A stretch of DNA of 64,000 nucleotides from Leptotrichia sp. HSP-536 (GCF_041199985.1 NZ_CP165647.1:620001-684000), one strand, 5' to 3'. Positions 19,344-28,483 are shown, numbered from the stretch's first letter. The notes: a model not told the origin generated them from the letters alone. Translations and numbers: made by a program.

Positions 19344-19772
19344 TTAATATTTTCTTTCCAGAATTATTTTATTTCCTCTAAATTCCTTAATTTTTACAAT
19401 TTCTCCAGCTGAAAAAATCTCTTCGCTTATCCCTGTCCAGATAGAACCTTTAAATTTTACTTCATATTCCTTTTCAATTCTTCTAGCATCCACAATTTTT
19501 TCAACTTTTACATCAGCTCCTTTCATGCTTGAATTAAAGCTATTTTTTTTCTGCATGTCAATGTATCTACGTAAAACTGGACGTGTAAAAATCAAAAAAA
19601 TTAGTGAAAGCACTGCAAATACGAAAAATTCGATTGTCGAATCATTGGAAAAATTTGAAAAAAACATTACAATTAATGCCGAAAGAGCAAACCATATTGT
19701 TACAAGTCCAGGAATAATAATTTCCAGAACTGCAAAAGTTCCTGACAAAATTGCCCAAAATAATGCTCCCAT
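19344..19772 (-). CDS. NfeD family membrane protein
   Basis: A 142-residue protein with three to four N-terminal transmembrane segments (residues 3-75) and a C-terminal OB-fold-like beta domain (about 83-142: GADVKVEKIVDA, YEVKFKGSIWTGISEE, FSAGEIVKIKEFRGNKIILER). This is the short NfeD1b type without the serine-protease domain. It is almost always encoded next to an SPFH protein, as here, and is thought to assist or scaffold it. Its AGGAGG site overlaps the stop codon of the micro-lipoprotein gene upstream (14-nt gap), so translation may be coupled. Confidence 0.9.
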   Translation of the reverse strand: MGALFWAILSGTFAVLEIIIPGLVTIWFALSALIVMFFSNFSNDSTIEFFVFAVLSLIFLIFTRPVLRRYIDMQKKNSFNSSMKGADVKVEKIVDARRIEKEYEVKFKGSIWTGISEEIFSAGEIVKIKEFRGNKIILERKY

Positions 19773-19786
19773 TTTAATCGCCTCCT

Positions 19787-19897
19787 TTAAAAGCCTACAC
19801 CAATCCTAACTTCACCTTTTCCTTTACTTTCACCATTCACACTGCTGCAAGCAGTAATTGCAAATAAAATCATAAATAGAATAAACATCTTTTTCAT
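19787..19897 (-). CDS. Micro-lipoprotein (36 aa)
   Basis: A 36-residue protein starting MKKMFILFMILF with a lipobox ending ITAC at residue 17. The mature peptide is only about 20 residues (CSSVNGESKGKGEVRIGVGF). A purine-rich GGAGAAAAAG site precedes the ATG. The TAA is immediately followed by the AGGAGG of the nfeD gene. Its C-terminal IGVGF resembles IGVG and GVGVYF in the neighbouring micro-lipoprotein, suggesting a duplicated pair. Function unknown; it may be an envelope peptide acting with NfeD/SPFH. Confidence 0.65.
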   Translation of the reverse strand: MKKMFILFMILFAITACSSVNGESKGKGEVRIGVGF

Positions 19898-19915
19898 AAC
19901 TTTTTCTCCAATCTT

Positions 19916-20029
19916 TTAAAAATAAACTCCGACTCCTCCATGCACTCCACCAGGTCCAACACCTATATTGGCTGATATACATGAACTCAAAGCGAAAGCC
20001 AATAAAACCAATATTAAAAGTTTTTTCAT
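19916..20029 (-). CDS. Micro-lipoprotein (37 aa)
   Basis: A 37-residue protein starting MKKLLILVLLAFALSSC, a textbook lipoprotein signal with LSSC lipobox (Cys 17), followed by a glycine-rich mature peptide (ISANIGVGPGGVHGGVGVYF). A good GGAGGG site lies 5 nt before the ATG. It is 18 nt upstream of the 36-aa micro-lipoprotein and in the same direction as nfeD and the SPFH gene, so probably the first gene of that operon. No function is known to me. Confidence 0.65.
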   Translation of the reverse strand: MKKLLILVLLAFALSSCISANIGVGPGGVHGGVGVYF

Positions 20030-20127
20030 ATTCCCTCCATTTTAAATTTATTTTACTTAATATATTTTACAACATAATTTTAATTTTGCAACTTTATTTA
20101 CAAAAATTTTTCAAAATTATTTAAATT

Positions 20128-20156
20128 CCAAAACAAGAGCATAAAAATAATGCTCC
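20128..20156 (-). terminator. Probable terminator of valS
   Basis: Minus strand GAGCAT, loop TATTTTT, ATGCTC, followed by TTGTTTT, a weak U-tract. It is about 10 bp after the valS stop. Confidence 0.55.
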
Positions 20157-20166
20157 TGCCTAAAAA

Positions 20167-22807
20167 TTATCTATATAAACTCATCGATTCTGTTAATTTA
20201 GCAATTTTATTTTCAAGCTCTTCTTTTATTCTTTTCTCTTTTTCTACAGCCTCAGGATTTGCCTTCTTAACAAAACTTTCATTGGACAATTTTTTTAAAG
20301 TTTTATCTAAATCTTTTTGAATTTTTGCAATACTTTTTTCCAATTTTTCAATTTCCTTATCCAAATCAATTAAATCAGCGAGCGGAACATAAATTTCAGT
20401 TGTTTCAACCAGCCTAAATCCTACCAGCTTTGGAATTTCCACATCAAATTCATATTTTTCAACATTTGCCAGTTTATCCAATATTTTGGCATTATTTTGT
20501 AAAATATTCCTTGCATTTTCATCAGTTGTCTTGAAAATAACCTCAATTTTCTTAGATGGCGAAACATTTGTCTCTCCACGAATATTTCTAATTGCCGAAA
20601 TAACTTCCTTCAGATAGTCAAATTCCTTTTCAGCTTCAATATTTATAAATTCTTTTTCCTCTTTTGGAAAGTCTGATAACATAATTGTTTCTTCGCCAGT
20701 TTGTAATTTTTGCCAAATTTCCTCAGTAATAAACGGCATAAATGGATGCAGCATTTTCAGCCCTTTATCAAGGACATGTCTTAATACCCATTGTGCCACA
20801 ACTTTATCACTGCCTTCCTGTCCATAAACACGTGTTTTGGCAATTTCCACATACCAGTCACAGAAATCTCCACGGAAAAATTCGTATGCCAATTTTGCAG
20901 CAGCGTCCAATTCATATTTTTCCATATTTTCATTAATCAATTTTGAAGCAGTCTGTAATTTGGATAAAATCCATTTATCTTCCAACTTAAACTCTAAGTT
21001 ATCCACAGTTGTTGAAATATCAAAATCTTCCAGATTTGACAACACAAATCTTGACGCATTCCACACTTTATTTGCAAAAGCTGAACCCATTTCAAGCAGT
21101 TTTTCTGAAAAATGGATGTCCTGTCCTTGTGAAGTATTGTACAAGAAGCTGAATCTTATTGCATCTGCACCGTATTTTGCTATCAAGTCAAGCGGATCTG
21201 GTGAATTTCCTAGAGATTTACTCATTTTTCTACCTTTTTCATCCCGTATAATTCCGTGCAAATATACATAGCTAAATGGAATTTCATCTTTTATGTAAAG
21301 GCTCATCATTACCATTCTTGCTACCCAGAAGAACAATATGTCTGCCCCTGTAACAAGTGCATTTGTCGGAAAGAACTTTTTCAGATCTTCAGTTTCATTT
21401 GGCCAGCCCAATGTTGAAAATGGCCATAATGCTGATGAGAACCAAGTATCAAGCACATCAGTTTCTTCCGTCAAGTTCACATCTTTTCCAAATTTTTCAC
21501 GCGCCTGAATTTTTGCCTCTTCCAGACTTTTTGCCACAAAAACTGTTCCGTCTTCTGAATAATAAGCAGGTATTCTGTGTCCCCACCAGATTTGACGTGA
21601 AATTGTCCAGTCCCTTATATTTTCCAGCCAGTTGTAATAAACTTTTTCCCATCTTTTTGGCGTAATTTGAATTTTTCCATTTTTTACAACTTCCAGCTTT
21701 TTGCAAGCGGCTCCATTTTTACAAACCATTGCGTAGAAACTCTTGGCTCAATAACCGAATTACATCTGTAGCAATGCCCCACAGCATTCTTATGCTCCTT
21801 CACTCCAACTAGCAGTCCCTGTTCTTCCAAATCAGCAAGTATCGCCTTTCTAGCCGCAAATCTTTCCAGTCCTTGATATTTCCTCCGTTTTCATTTACAT
21901 GTGCATCTTCTGTAAAAATATTTAAAAATGCAAGCCCAGTTCTTTTTGCCACTTCAAAGTCGTTAGGATCGTGTGACGGAGTCATTTTAACTATCCCAGT
22001 TCCAAATTCCATATCCACGTATTCATCTGCCACAATTGGAATTTCTCTGTTCATAAGAGGCAAAATTACAGTTTTTCCAATCAGATGTTTGTATCTTTCA
22101 TCATTAGGATTTACTGCAACTCCTGTATCTCCAAGCATTGTTTCAGGACGAGTTGTAGCAATTACAAATTCTTCATCACTATCTTTAATTGGGTATCTGA
22201 TTTCCCAGATTTTTCCATTTTTATCCTCATGATTCACCTCATCATCAGCAAGTGCCGTCTTATCATGCGGACACCAGTTTACAATGTATTCTCCACGATA
22301 AATAAGCCCATCATTATAAAGTTTGATAAACACTTCTTTTACAGCTTCCGAAAGCCCTTCATCCATAGTAAATCTCTCTCTTGTCCAGTCCAGCGATACT
22401 CCCAGTTTTCTAAGCTGCTTTGTAATTAGCCCGCCATGTTTTTCCTTCCATTCCCAAGTTCTTCTCAAAAACTCATCATATCCAATTTCCTCTTTAGAAG
22501 TTCCTTCATCAGCCAGCATTCTCTCAACTTTGTTTTGTGTAGCAATTCCGGCATGATCCATTCCTGGAATCCAAAGCGTATCAAATCCACTCATTCTCTT
22601 GTATCTAATAATTGTATCCTGTATTGAATTATTAAGCATATGCCCCATATGCAAAATCCCTGTAACATTTGGTGGCGGAATGGCAATTGAATATCCTGGC
22701 TTTTCTGCATTGTGCTGTGCATTAAAATACCCTTTTTCTTCCCATATTTTATACCATTTATCTTCTATCTCATTTGGTGAATAAACTTTATTCAGTTCAT
22801 TTGGCAT
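20167..22807 (-). CDS. valS: Valyl-tRNA synthetase, reading frame broken by two 1-nt deletions
   Basis: Class I synthetase that charges tRNA-Val. The pieces join to about 880 residues, the normal ValS length. The first piece (22807 to about 21882) has the HIGH-type motif in PPPNVTGILHMGHML. A middle piece in another frame continues LERFAARKAILADLEEQG and ends WFVKMEPLAK. The last piece (about 21704 to 20167) carries KMSKS in GRKMSKSLGN, the anticodon-binding region and the C-terminal coiled coil (LDKEIEKLEKSIAKIQKDLD). The breaks are at 21881-21884 and 21702-21707, both in A-runs on the coding strand and both repaired by adding one A. Because ValS is essential and every conserved segment is intact, sequencing error is the likeliest cause. 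Confidence 0.95.
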
Positions 22808-22924
22808 TATTTTTCCTCCTGTTTTAATTTTTATATATTTTTTATTTAAATTTCTTCATTTTACAAATCATATTTTAGCATAAAGATAATTTTTTTTCTA
22901 CTTTATATAAAAAAATTAACAAAA

Positions 22925-22969
22925 AAAGCTCACTAAAATGATCAAACATCATTCAAATGAACTTTTTAA
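22925..22969 (-). terminator. Terminator after the SemiSWEET gene
   Basis: A long stem of about 17 bp with several G-U or mismatched pairs (AAGTTCATTTGAATGAT with ATCATTTTAGTGAGCTT) is followed by seven U on the minus strand. Confidence 0.65.
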
Positions 22970-22994
22970 TAATAAATTTTTAAAATTAAATTAT

Positions 22995-23252
22995 TTAAAA
23001 CGCTGTAATTGTTGCAAGCAACCCAAAAATTACTCCTGGCAAATTTGCTGCTGAAAGAGGATAATCTTTTTTTTCCTTTAAAAGTCCATAACTTGTCCAT
23101 ATTGTACAGTTAATCGTTGCTGCTAAAGGCTGTAGGAAAAATGTTTTATTCCCATGCAAGTTTCCCATTATTTGCGGAACATAAGACACATACATTATTA
23201 CAGAAAGCAATGTTCCGATCCATCCTAAAATTTTCAAGTTTTTTTCGCTCAT
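22995..23252 (-). CDS. SemiSWEET-type sugar transporter
   Basis: An 85-residue membrane protein with three transmembrane helices and the PQ-loop signature (SYVPQIMGN, about residues 23-31 of the chosen start) of the MtN3/SWEET family. Bacterial SemiSWEETs work as dimers that move sugars across the inner membrane. The ATG at 23252 (MSEKNLKILGW) is preferred, because the in-frame TTG 12 nt upstream overlaps the GGAGG ribosome-binding site. The length matches known SemiSWEETs. It is a single gene between valS and the tRNA-Cys, with its own terminator. Substrate unknown. Confidence 0.88.
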   Translation of the reverse strand: MSEKNLKILGWIGTLLSVIMYVSYVPQIMGNLHGNKTFFLQPLAATINCTIWTSYGLLKEKKDYPLSAANLPGVIFGLLATITAF

Positions 23253-23335
23253 TTTGTCCTCCAATCTTTCCCATTTTAGTAGATCAATTACGGTAACAGT
23301 ATATCACAAAACATTCAAAAAATCAAAAATAATAT

Positions 23336-23341
23336 TTGACA
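23336..23341 (+). promoter_or_regulatory. Probable -35 box of the tRNA-Cys promoter
   Basis: Perfect TTGACA 36 bp upstream of the tRNA. The -10 is poor: TAGACT lies 15 nt downstream of it. Confidence 0.4.
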
Positions 23342-23376
23342 AAGTAAAAAATATGGTAGACTAATCAAAGTCAAGT

Positions 23377-23451
23377 GGCGACATGGTCGAGTGGCTTAGG
23401 CAGAGGTCTGCAAAACCTTGTACACCGGTTCGAATCCGGTTGTCGCCTCCA
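23377..23451 (+). tRNA. tRNA-Cys (anticodon GCA)
   Basis: A 75-nt cloverleaf. The acceptor stem is GGCGACA with TGTCGCC. The anticodon stem GAGGT/ACCTT encloses the loop CTGCAAA, with anticodon GCA. The T-arm has CCGG-TTCGAAT-CCGG. The 3' CCA is encoded (23449-23451). It stands alone, with a terminator after it. Confidence 0.95.
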
Positions 23452-23485
23452 TTAATTGATTAGTGATAAATAATGTCAAAAAGAT

Positions 23486-23518
23486 ATAACTACGAAATGT
23501 GGTTATTTTTTTTATTTT
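23486..23518 (+). terminator. Terminator after tRNA-Cys
   Basis: ATAACTA, loop CGAAATG, TGGTTAT (7 bp with two G-U) followed by a long U-run. Confidence 0.7.
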
Positions 23519-23666
23519 TTCAAAATTGAATTTTTACTGTATAATATAAAATTTTCAACCATTTTATCAGCTCGGTATTAAAAGAATTCAAACATATTTT
23601 CAAATTAAAATAAATATGATAAAATGAAAAGAAATAAAAATATTATTAGAAAAGAGGAAATTTTTA

Positions 23667-24980
23667 ATGAATACAAATAATTCAAAAATAATTTATGAAA
23701 AAGCAAAAAAAGCTATTCCAGGAGGTGTAAACAGCCCAGTCAGAGCATTTCAGTCTGTGGATAAAGAATATCCGATTTTCATAAAAAGTGGAAATGAGAG
23801 CAGACTTTATGATGAAGATGGTAATGAATATGTGGATATGATTGGTTCCTGGGGACCTATGATTTTGGGACATAATTATCCGCAAGTTTTGGAAATTGTG
23901 AAAAAGGAGCTGGAAAATGGGACTTCCTTTGGATTGCCGACGAAAAAAGAAGTGGAGCTGGCTGAACTTGTAAAAAGCTGTTTTCCTTCGATTGAAAAAT
24001 TAAGACTTACTACTTCGGGAACGGAGGCGGCTATGGCTAGTGTACGACTGGCTCGTGCATTTACTGGAAAAAATAAAATTGTAAAATTTGAAGGGTGTTA
24101 TCATGGACATTCTGATTCGCTTCTTGTAAAGGCTGGCTCGGGATTTTTGACATTTGCACATCAAGATAGTAACGGAATTACAGAAGGAGTTGTAAAAGAT
24201 ACGATAACACTGCCTTTTGGAGATTTTGAAAAATTGAAGGAAACTTTGGAAAGCGAGAAGGATATTGCTTGCGTGATTATTGAGCCAATTCCAGCAAATA
24301 TGGGGCTTATTGAAACGAAAAAGGAATATTTGGAAAAAATACGTGAAATTACAAAAAAAGAAAAAGTTGTGTTAATTTTTGATGAAGTTATTTCAGGATT
24401 TAGAATTTCTTTAGGCGGAGCTCAAGAAGTATTTGGAATTACGCCTGATTTGACAGTTTTAGGAAAAATAATTGGTGGCGGTTATCCAGTTGGCGGTTTT
24501 GGCGGAAAAAAAGAAATTATGGACTTAATCTCTCCTGTCGGAAATGTTTATCACGCTGGAACTCTTTCTGGAAATCCAATTTCAGTTGCAGCTGGAATAG
24601 AAACAATTTCTATTTTGAAAAAAAATACTGAAATTTATGAAAATATCAATACAAAAACAGAAAATTTAGTAAATCAGATTAATGAATTAATAAAAAAATA
24701 CAGCATTCCAGCAAGCGTAAATCATTTTGGAAGCCTGTTCACAATATTTTTCTCAAAGGAAAAAGTTGATACTCTGGAAAAAGCAATTTCCTCAAACGCT
24801 GAATTTTATAGCATTTATTTTGATACAATGCTTAAAAATGGAATAATTGTGCCGCCTTCAAAATATGAAGCACATTTTGTTTCTTATGTCCATAATGATA
24901 AAGATATGGAAAAATTTTTGACAGGTGTAGAAAAAACTTTTGAAAAAATTTCTGAAAAAATAAAAAATGAGGAAAAATAA
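23667..24980 (+). CDS. hemL: Glutamate-1-semialdehyde 2,1-aminomutase
   Basis: A 437-residue PLP enzyme that converts glutamate-1-semialdehyde to 5-aminolevulinate, the tetrapyrrole precursor made by the C5 pathway. The N-terminus KAIPGGVNSPVRAF is characteristic of HemL. It has LTTSGTEAAMASVRLARA for cofactor phosphate, FDEVISGFR (238-246) with the Asp that holds the PLP ring, and the Schiff-base Lys267 in LGKIIGGGYPVGGFGG. Length is standard. The AGAGGAA site lies 9 nt before the ATG. It sits immediately before cobT, which suggests a link to cobalamin or another tetrapyrrole, but no other hem or cob gene is in the window. Confidence 0.95.
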   Translation: MNTNNSKIIYEKAKKAIPGGVNSPVRAFQSVDKEYPIFIKSGNESRLYDEDGNEYVDMIGSWGPMILGHNYPQVLEIVKKELENGTSFGLPTKKEVELAELVKSCFPSIEKLRLTTSGTEAAMASVRLARAFTGKNKIVKFEGCYHGHSDSLLVKAGSGFLTFAHQDSNGITEGVVKDTITLPFGDFEKLKETLESEKDIACVIIEPIPANMGLIETKKEYLEKIREITKKEKVVLIFDEVISGFRISLGGAQEVFGITPDLTVLGKIIGGGYPVGGFGGKKEIMDLISPVGNVYHAGTLSGNPISVAAGIETISILKKNTEIYENINTKTENLVNQINELIKKYSIPASVNHFGSLFTIFFSKEKVDTLEKAISSNAEFYSIYFDTMLKNGIIVPPSKYEAHFVSYVHNDKDMEKFLTGVEKTFEKISEKIKNEEK

Positions 24981-24981
24981 A

Positions 24982-26095
24982 ATGAAGGAAAAATCAGAAA
25001 AAATTTTATTTGACACAATAAAAAAAATTAAACCTCTGGATAAAACTAGAATGAAAAAAAAGGAAAACGAACTTAATTCACTGCTCAAAACTCCAAAAGG
25101 ACTCGGAAAACTGGAAGAGCTAGCAATCAAACTTGAAGGAATGAGCAAAAATTATAAACCAAAAAAAAAGATGGTACTTGTAATGGCAGCTGACAACGGA
25201 GTAGAACGTGAAAAAATAAGCAAATCAAAACGTGTTATCACACAATATGTAGTTGAGGCAATGTTAAACGGAAAATCTTCGATTAATGCTTTGGCAGCAG
25301 TTTACAATGCAGATGTAAAAGTAGTTGACTTGGGAATTGACAAACGTTCAGATACAAAAAAAGAAATTAATCTTACAGGAACTATTGAAAAAAACTTATG
25401 GAATTTGGAACTGAAAATATTGCTAAAGAAGCCGCAATGAGTTATGAAACAGCTATAAAAGCTATAAACACAGGAATTGAGCTAGTTAATAAGTTTGTGA
25501 AAGAGGATATAATTTGTTTGCAACTGGAGAAATGGGAATTGGAAATACCACGACAAGCAGTGCCGTTTTAAAGGTTCTGACAAATTTACCGCTAGATGAC
25601 ATTGTCGGCTATGGAAGCGGCATTGATGATAAAACTTTGGAACATAAAAAAAATGTTGTAAAAAAGGCTATTGATATTAATGGACTGACAAATTTCTTTG
25701 ATGAAAATGAAAAAAATAAAATGAACGAAGAAATTTATAGACAAAAAATAATAAATGTACTCGCAAAAGTTGGGGGACTGGATATTGCGGGAATGACAGG
25801 AACGTTCTTAGGATGTGCAGAAAATCAGATTCCAGTCGTAATAGACGGCTTTATTTCAGCGATTGCCGCTCTTGTTGCATATAAAATCTGTCCAATTTGT
25901 AAAGATTTTATGATTGCCTCGCATCTGAGTGAAGAGCCTGGAATGAAATACATTATGCGGGAACTGGATTTAAAACCAATGCTTTTTATGAACATGAAAC
26001 TGGGAGAAGGAACTGGGGCGGTTATGATGTTTCCTGTGATTGAAGGGGCTTGTAATGTTAGTGGAACTGTTAGAAAATATCCTGATTTAAAATAA
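24982..26095 (+). CDS. cobT: Nicotinate-nucleotide-dimethylbenzimidazole phosphoribosyltransferase, frame broken by two 1-nt deletions
   Basis: CobT activates the lower-ligand base of cobalamin as alpha-ribazole phosphate. The first frame (24982 to about 25395) has LNSLLKTPKGLGKLEELA and VLVMAADNGVERE. A middle frame continues FGTENIAKEAAMSYETAIKA to KFVKE. The last frame starts YNLFATGEMGIGNTTTSSAVL, the most conserved CobT motif, and includes GGLDIAGMTGTFLG and the end with LGEGTGAVMMFPVIEGA. Adding one A to the A-run at 25388-25394 and one base near 25507 restores about 371 residues, normal for the family. The ATG at 24982 is chosen over the one at 24967 because a TGAGGA site precedes it; the gene then starts 1 nt after the hemL stop. 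Function is probably intact and the breaks are likely errors. Confidence 0.9.
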
Positions 26096-26248
26096 ATATT
26101 TATAAATAATTAGTATCTATAAATTAGTATCTATAAATTTGTTTAATCAAAAATTTTATACATATTCTAAGAATAGATATAGATTTTAGCAAAATTTCTA
26201 TAAAAAAAGTCTCTTAATTAACTCAATATTAGTTTTTAAAATAAAAAT
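26096..26248. other. AT-rich intergenic stretch
   Basis: Part of the 233-bp gap between cobT and the small outer-membrane protein gene. Apart from the promoter beginning at 26249, I see short A/T repeats (for example TATCTATAAAT twice near 26115-26138) but no gene or clear terminator. Confidence 0.4.
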
Positions 26249-26277
26249 TTGACAAAATATTAAAAATTTGATATAAA
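26249..26277 (+). promoter_or_regulatory. Promoter of the small outer-membrane protein gene
   Basis: TTGACA (26249-26254), 17-nt spacer, TATAAA (26272-26277). It is about 50 bp before the start codon. Confidence 0.65.
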
Positions 26278-26328
26278 TTATACACTTACATGTTACAAAA
26301 ATTAATATAGAAAGTAGAGGTAAACTTA

Positions 26329-26913
26329 ATGAAAAAATTATTATTATTAGGTGCGTTAATAAGCTCAATTGCTATGGCAGATGTAATTGAAGCTAGATTA
26401 GGTGTAGATTTATCAAATAATGGAAAAGTGAAGTATGGTAACGGTGATTTTACAAGTGGATTTGAAATCGGGGGTGAATATAGAAGAGAAGTTATGGAAA
26501 ATCTTGAAATGGGTGGAGGATTTTCTTATAATTACAGTAAATTAAAAGCTGGAGATGCTCCAGGTGTAACTGCAAGAGGAGTTCATTCAATGCCTGTTTA
26601 TTTTACAACTAGATATAAATTTAAAGATTTTAATGGAGTTACACCTTACGTAAAAGGTAATTTAGGGATTGCAATTAATTCAGGAAAACTAGAACAAAAG
26701 GATGTTTTTGAAGTAAAATATAATTCAGGATTCTACTATGGAGCAGGGGCTGGAATTGAATATAAAAACTTTGTTGCTGATTTATCATACAATGTAAATA
26801 CTATGAGTTCAAAATATACTACTAAAATACCTGGTGCTGTTAATTGGAATCAAAAATACAATAGTAATGCTGGAGCATTTACTTTAGGACTAGGTTATTC
26901 ATTTAAATTTTAG
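26329..26913 (+). CDS. Small outer-membrane beta-barrel protein
   Basis: A 194-residue protein with a signal peptide (residues 1-17, cut after IAMA), followed by alternating polar/aromatic beta-strands (GGEYRREVMENLEMGGGFSYNY, FTTRYKFKDFNGVTPYVKGNLG, GFYYGAGAGIEYKNFVADLSYNV) and a terminal strand ending FTLGLGYSFKF with a final Phe, the barrel-assembly signal. The size suggests an 8-stranded OmpA/OmpW-like barrel. Its own promoter and a strong terminator indicate a monocistronic, probably abundant protein. Specific role unknown. Confidence 0.85.
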   Translation: MKKLLLLGALISSIAMADVIEARLGVDLSNNGKVKYGNGDFTSGFEIGGEYRREVMENLEMGGGFSYNYSKLKAGDAPGVTARGVHSMPVYFTTRYKFKDFNGVTPYVKGNLGIAINSGKLEQKDVFEVKYNSGFYYGAGAGIEYKNFVADLSYNVNTMSSKYTTKIPGAVNWNQKYNSNAGAFTLGLGYSFKF

Positions 26914-26950
26914 TAAGTTAAAAATAATCAAATAACGATAAAAAACAAAA

Positions 26951-26987
26951 AAACTTTCTTTCAAAACCGATTGAAAGTTTTTTTTTA
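26951..26987 (+). terminator. Terminator of the small outer-membrane protein gene
   Basis: AAACTTTCTTTCAA and TTGAAAGTTT can pair (core CTTTCAA, loop AACCGA-like, TTGAAAG), followed by nine U. Confidence 0.85.
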
Positions 26988-27072
26988 TACATTAGACCTA
27001 TTCAATAATCTGTAATTCAAAATTATAAATTGTACAAATTAACAAAAATCTTACGAAAAATTTGATATTTTA

Positions 27073-27101
27073 TTTGGCTAATACTAAAAATGTGGTATAA
27101 T
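27073..27101 (+). promoter_or_regulatory. Extended -10 promoter of the first SH3b gene
   Basis: TGG-TATAAT (TATAAT at 27096-27101), an extended -10, with a weak TTTGGC at -35 after 17 nt. The leader to the start codon is about 135 nt; I see no clear element in it. Confidence 0.55.
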
Positions 27102-27244
27102 ATATTAGAGTTCTATTAATATAGTTTAAAATGTATAAATTAAATAGTGAAAAAATTAATTATAATGAGAAGTATTTTAAAATAAAGTTATAATTCCTGA
27201 ATAAAATATATGAACTTATAGCTAAGCAGAAAGGAGAAATTTGA

Positions 27245-27757
27245 ATGATAGAACAAAACAATGTTAATAACAGTAATAATGTAGTAAAAATTGTATTAGC
27301 AGCTGTTATTGGATTTCTTTTGCTAATTTTACTTGCAGTTGGAATAATTTATATTGTCAGTACACAGAATAAAATATCAAAATTGGAAAAGGAACAGCAG
27401 GAAGTAATGAAAAGGCAATTAGAAGCCCAAAATATGGCTTCGATTCAAACAGTACCCCAATTACAGCCGCAACCAGTTCAACAGCAGCAGTCACAGCCAG
27501 TAAAAAAAGAAGCTAAAAAAACTCAAAATACAGAAAAAGATTCTCAGTCATCAGAGCCTGTAATATTTTATATAGATGGAAGTGAGGATGAAGATGGAAT
27601 AGTCAGCGTAAGACTAGAACCAAAAGAAGGATCAGAACTCATAGCTGATTTATCAAACGGAGAACCTGTAGAGTATTTGGGAAGAAAAGGAGAGTGGTAT
27701 TATATTAAATATGATGGCGGAAAAGGTTATGTTCCTAAAAGTGGATTGAAGCGATAA
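27245..27757 (+). CDS. Membrane-anchored SH3b-domain protein, paralogue 1
   Basis: A 170-residue protein. Residues 13-38 form one transmembrane helix (VVKIVLAAVIGFLLLILLAVG), followed by a basic KISKLEKEQQE coiled segment, a Gln/Pro-rich linker (75-105) and a C-terminal bacterial SH3 domain (about 112-170) with ...SVRLEPKEGSELIADL, GEWYYIKY and GKGYVPKSGL. The helix is probably a non-cleaved anchor, putting the SH3 domain in the periplasm, where such domains often bind peptidoglycan peptides. It shares anchor and SH3 layout with the proteins at 27866 and 30004. GGAGAAATTTG precedes the ATG. Confidence 0.8.
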   Translation: MIEQNNVNNSNNVVKIVLAAVIGFLLLILLAVGIIYIVSTQNKISKLEKEQQEVMKRQLEAQNMASIQTVPQLQPQPVQQQQSQPVKKEAKKTQNTEKDSQSSEPVIFYIDGSEDEDGIVSVRLEPKEGSELIADLSNGEPVEYLGRKGEWYYIKYDGGKGYVPKSGLKR

Positions 27758-27865
27758 TTTTTAGAAATAAAATTGTTTATTAAAATTTTAGGTAATAATA
27801 AAACATTATTATAATTAATTTGTCATTTTTAGAAAAAAGTTTAAAAACATAAAGGAGGAATTAAA

Positions 27866-28483
27866 ATGGCTAGACAAAATGATGGTACAGTAGTAAAAAT
27901 TATCTTAAGAGTAGCAATTGGAGTATTTGCGTTAATTTTATTTGGTACAGGAATATTTTTTATTTTTAATGCAAAAAATAAAATATCAAAATTGGAAAAA
28001 GAGAAAAAAGAACAAGCGGAAATGCAAACTATGACTAATGTTCAGACACCACCACAGCAGTTACAGCCAGGTGGAACGGTAGTAACAGATCCACAGCAGC
28101 AAGCAGCGTTACAACAAGCACAATTGCAGCAACAAGCTGCTAATCAAGTTCCACAAAGAACAGTGAACAGAACAAATACCAACAAGAGTAAAAATAATAA
28201 AAATACAAATACCAATCAAACAATACCAACTAGAGAAAGAACGCTTATAACAAAATCATCAGATTTGGATCTAGTAAATATAAGAAAAAATCCAAATTCG
28301 AGTTCAACTATAGTAAACGAGCTAGACGATAATGAAAAAGTGAAAGTAACAGGAAAAAATGGAGATTGGTACAGAGTTCAAGATTCCAAAGGAAACAAAG
28401 GGTATATTCATAAAAGCCAGTTACAAAAAACCCAAAACAAACCTGCTAAACAAGACTATGATGAGAGTGATGAGCAAGAATAA
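27866..28483 (+). CDS. Membrane-anchored SH3b-domain protein, paralogue 2
   Basis: A 205-residue protein with the same plan as its neighbour at 27245: short N-terminal tail, transmembrane helix (about 9-32), KISKLEKEKKEQ, a low-complexity Gln/Asn/Thr linker (50-130) and a C-terminal SH3b domain (about 135-195: DLVNIRKNPNSSSTIVNEL, NGDWYRVQDSKGNKGYIHKSQL). An acidic tail follows. A strong AAAGGAGG site precedes the ATG by 8 nt. A terminator follows at 28528, so paralogues 1 and 2 probably form one transcript. Envelope or wall-binding role inferred from domain and topology only. Confidence 0.8.
   Translation: MARQNDGTVVKIILRVAIGVFALILFGTGIFFIFNAKNKISKLEKEKKEQAEMQTMTNVQTPPQQLQPGGTVVTDPQQQAALQQAQLQQQAANQVPQRTVNRTNTNKSKNNKNTNTNQTIPTRERTLITKSSDLDLVNIRKNPNSSSTIVNELDDNEKVKVTGKNGDWYRVQDSKGNKGYIHKSQLQKTQNKPAKQDYDESDEQE

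Noticed and set aside
19787..20029. Micro-lipoproteins as a toxin-antitoxin pair
   Set aside because: Both have lipoprotein signals and similar mature peptides; neither an antisense RNA nor an antitoxin-like partner is visible.
21700..21890. Programmed frameshifting in valS
   Set aside because: No slippery heptamer in the correct phase occurs at either break, and the family never uses it; single-base loss is simpler.
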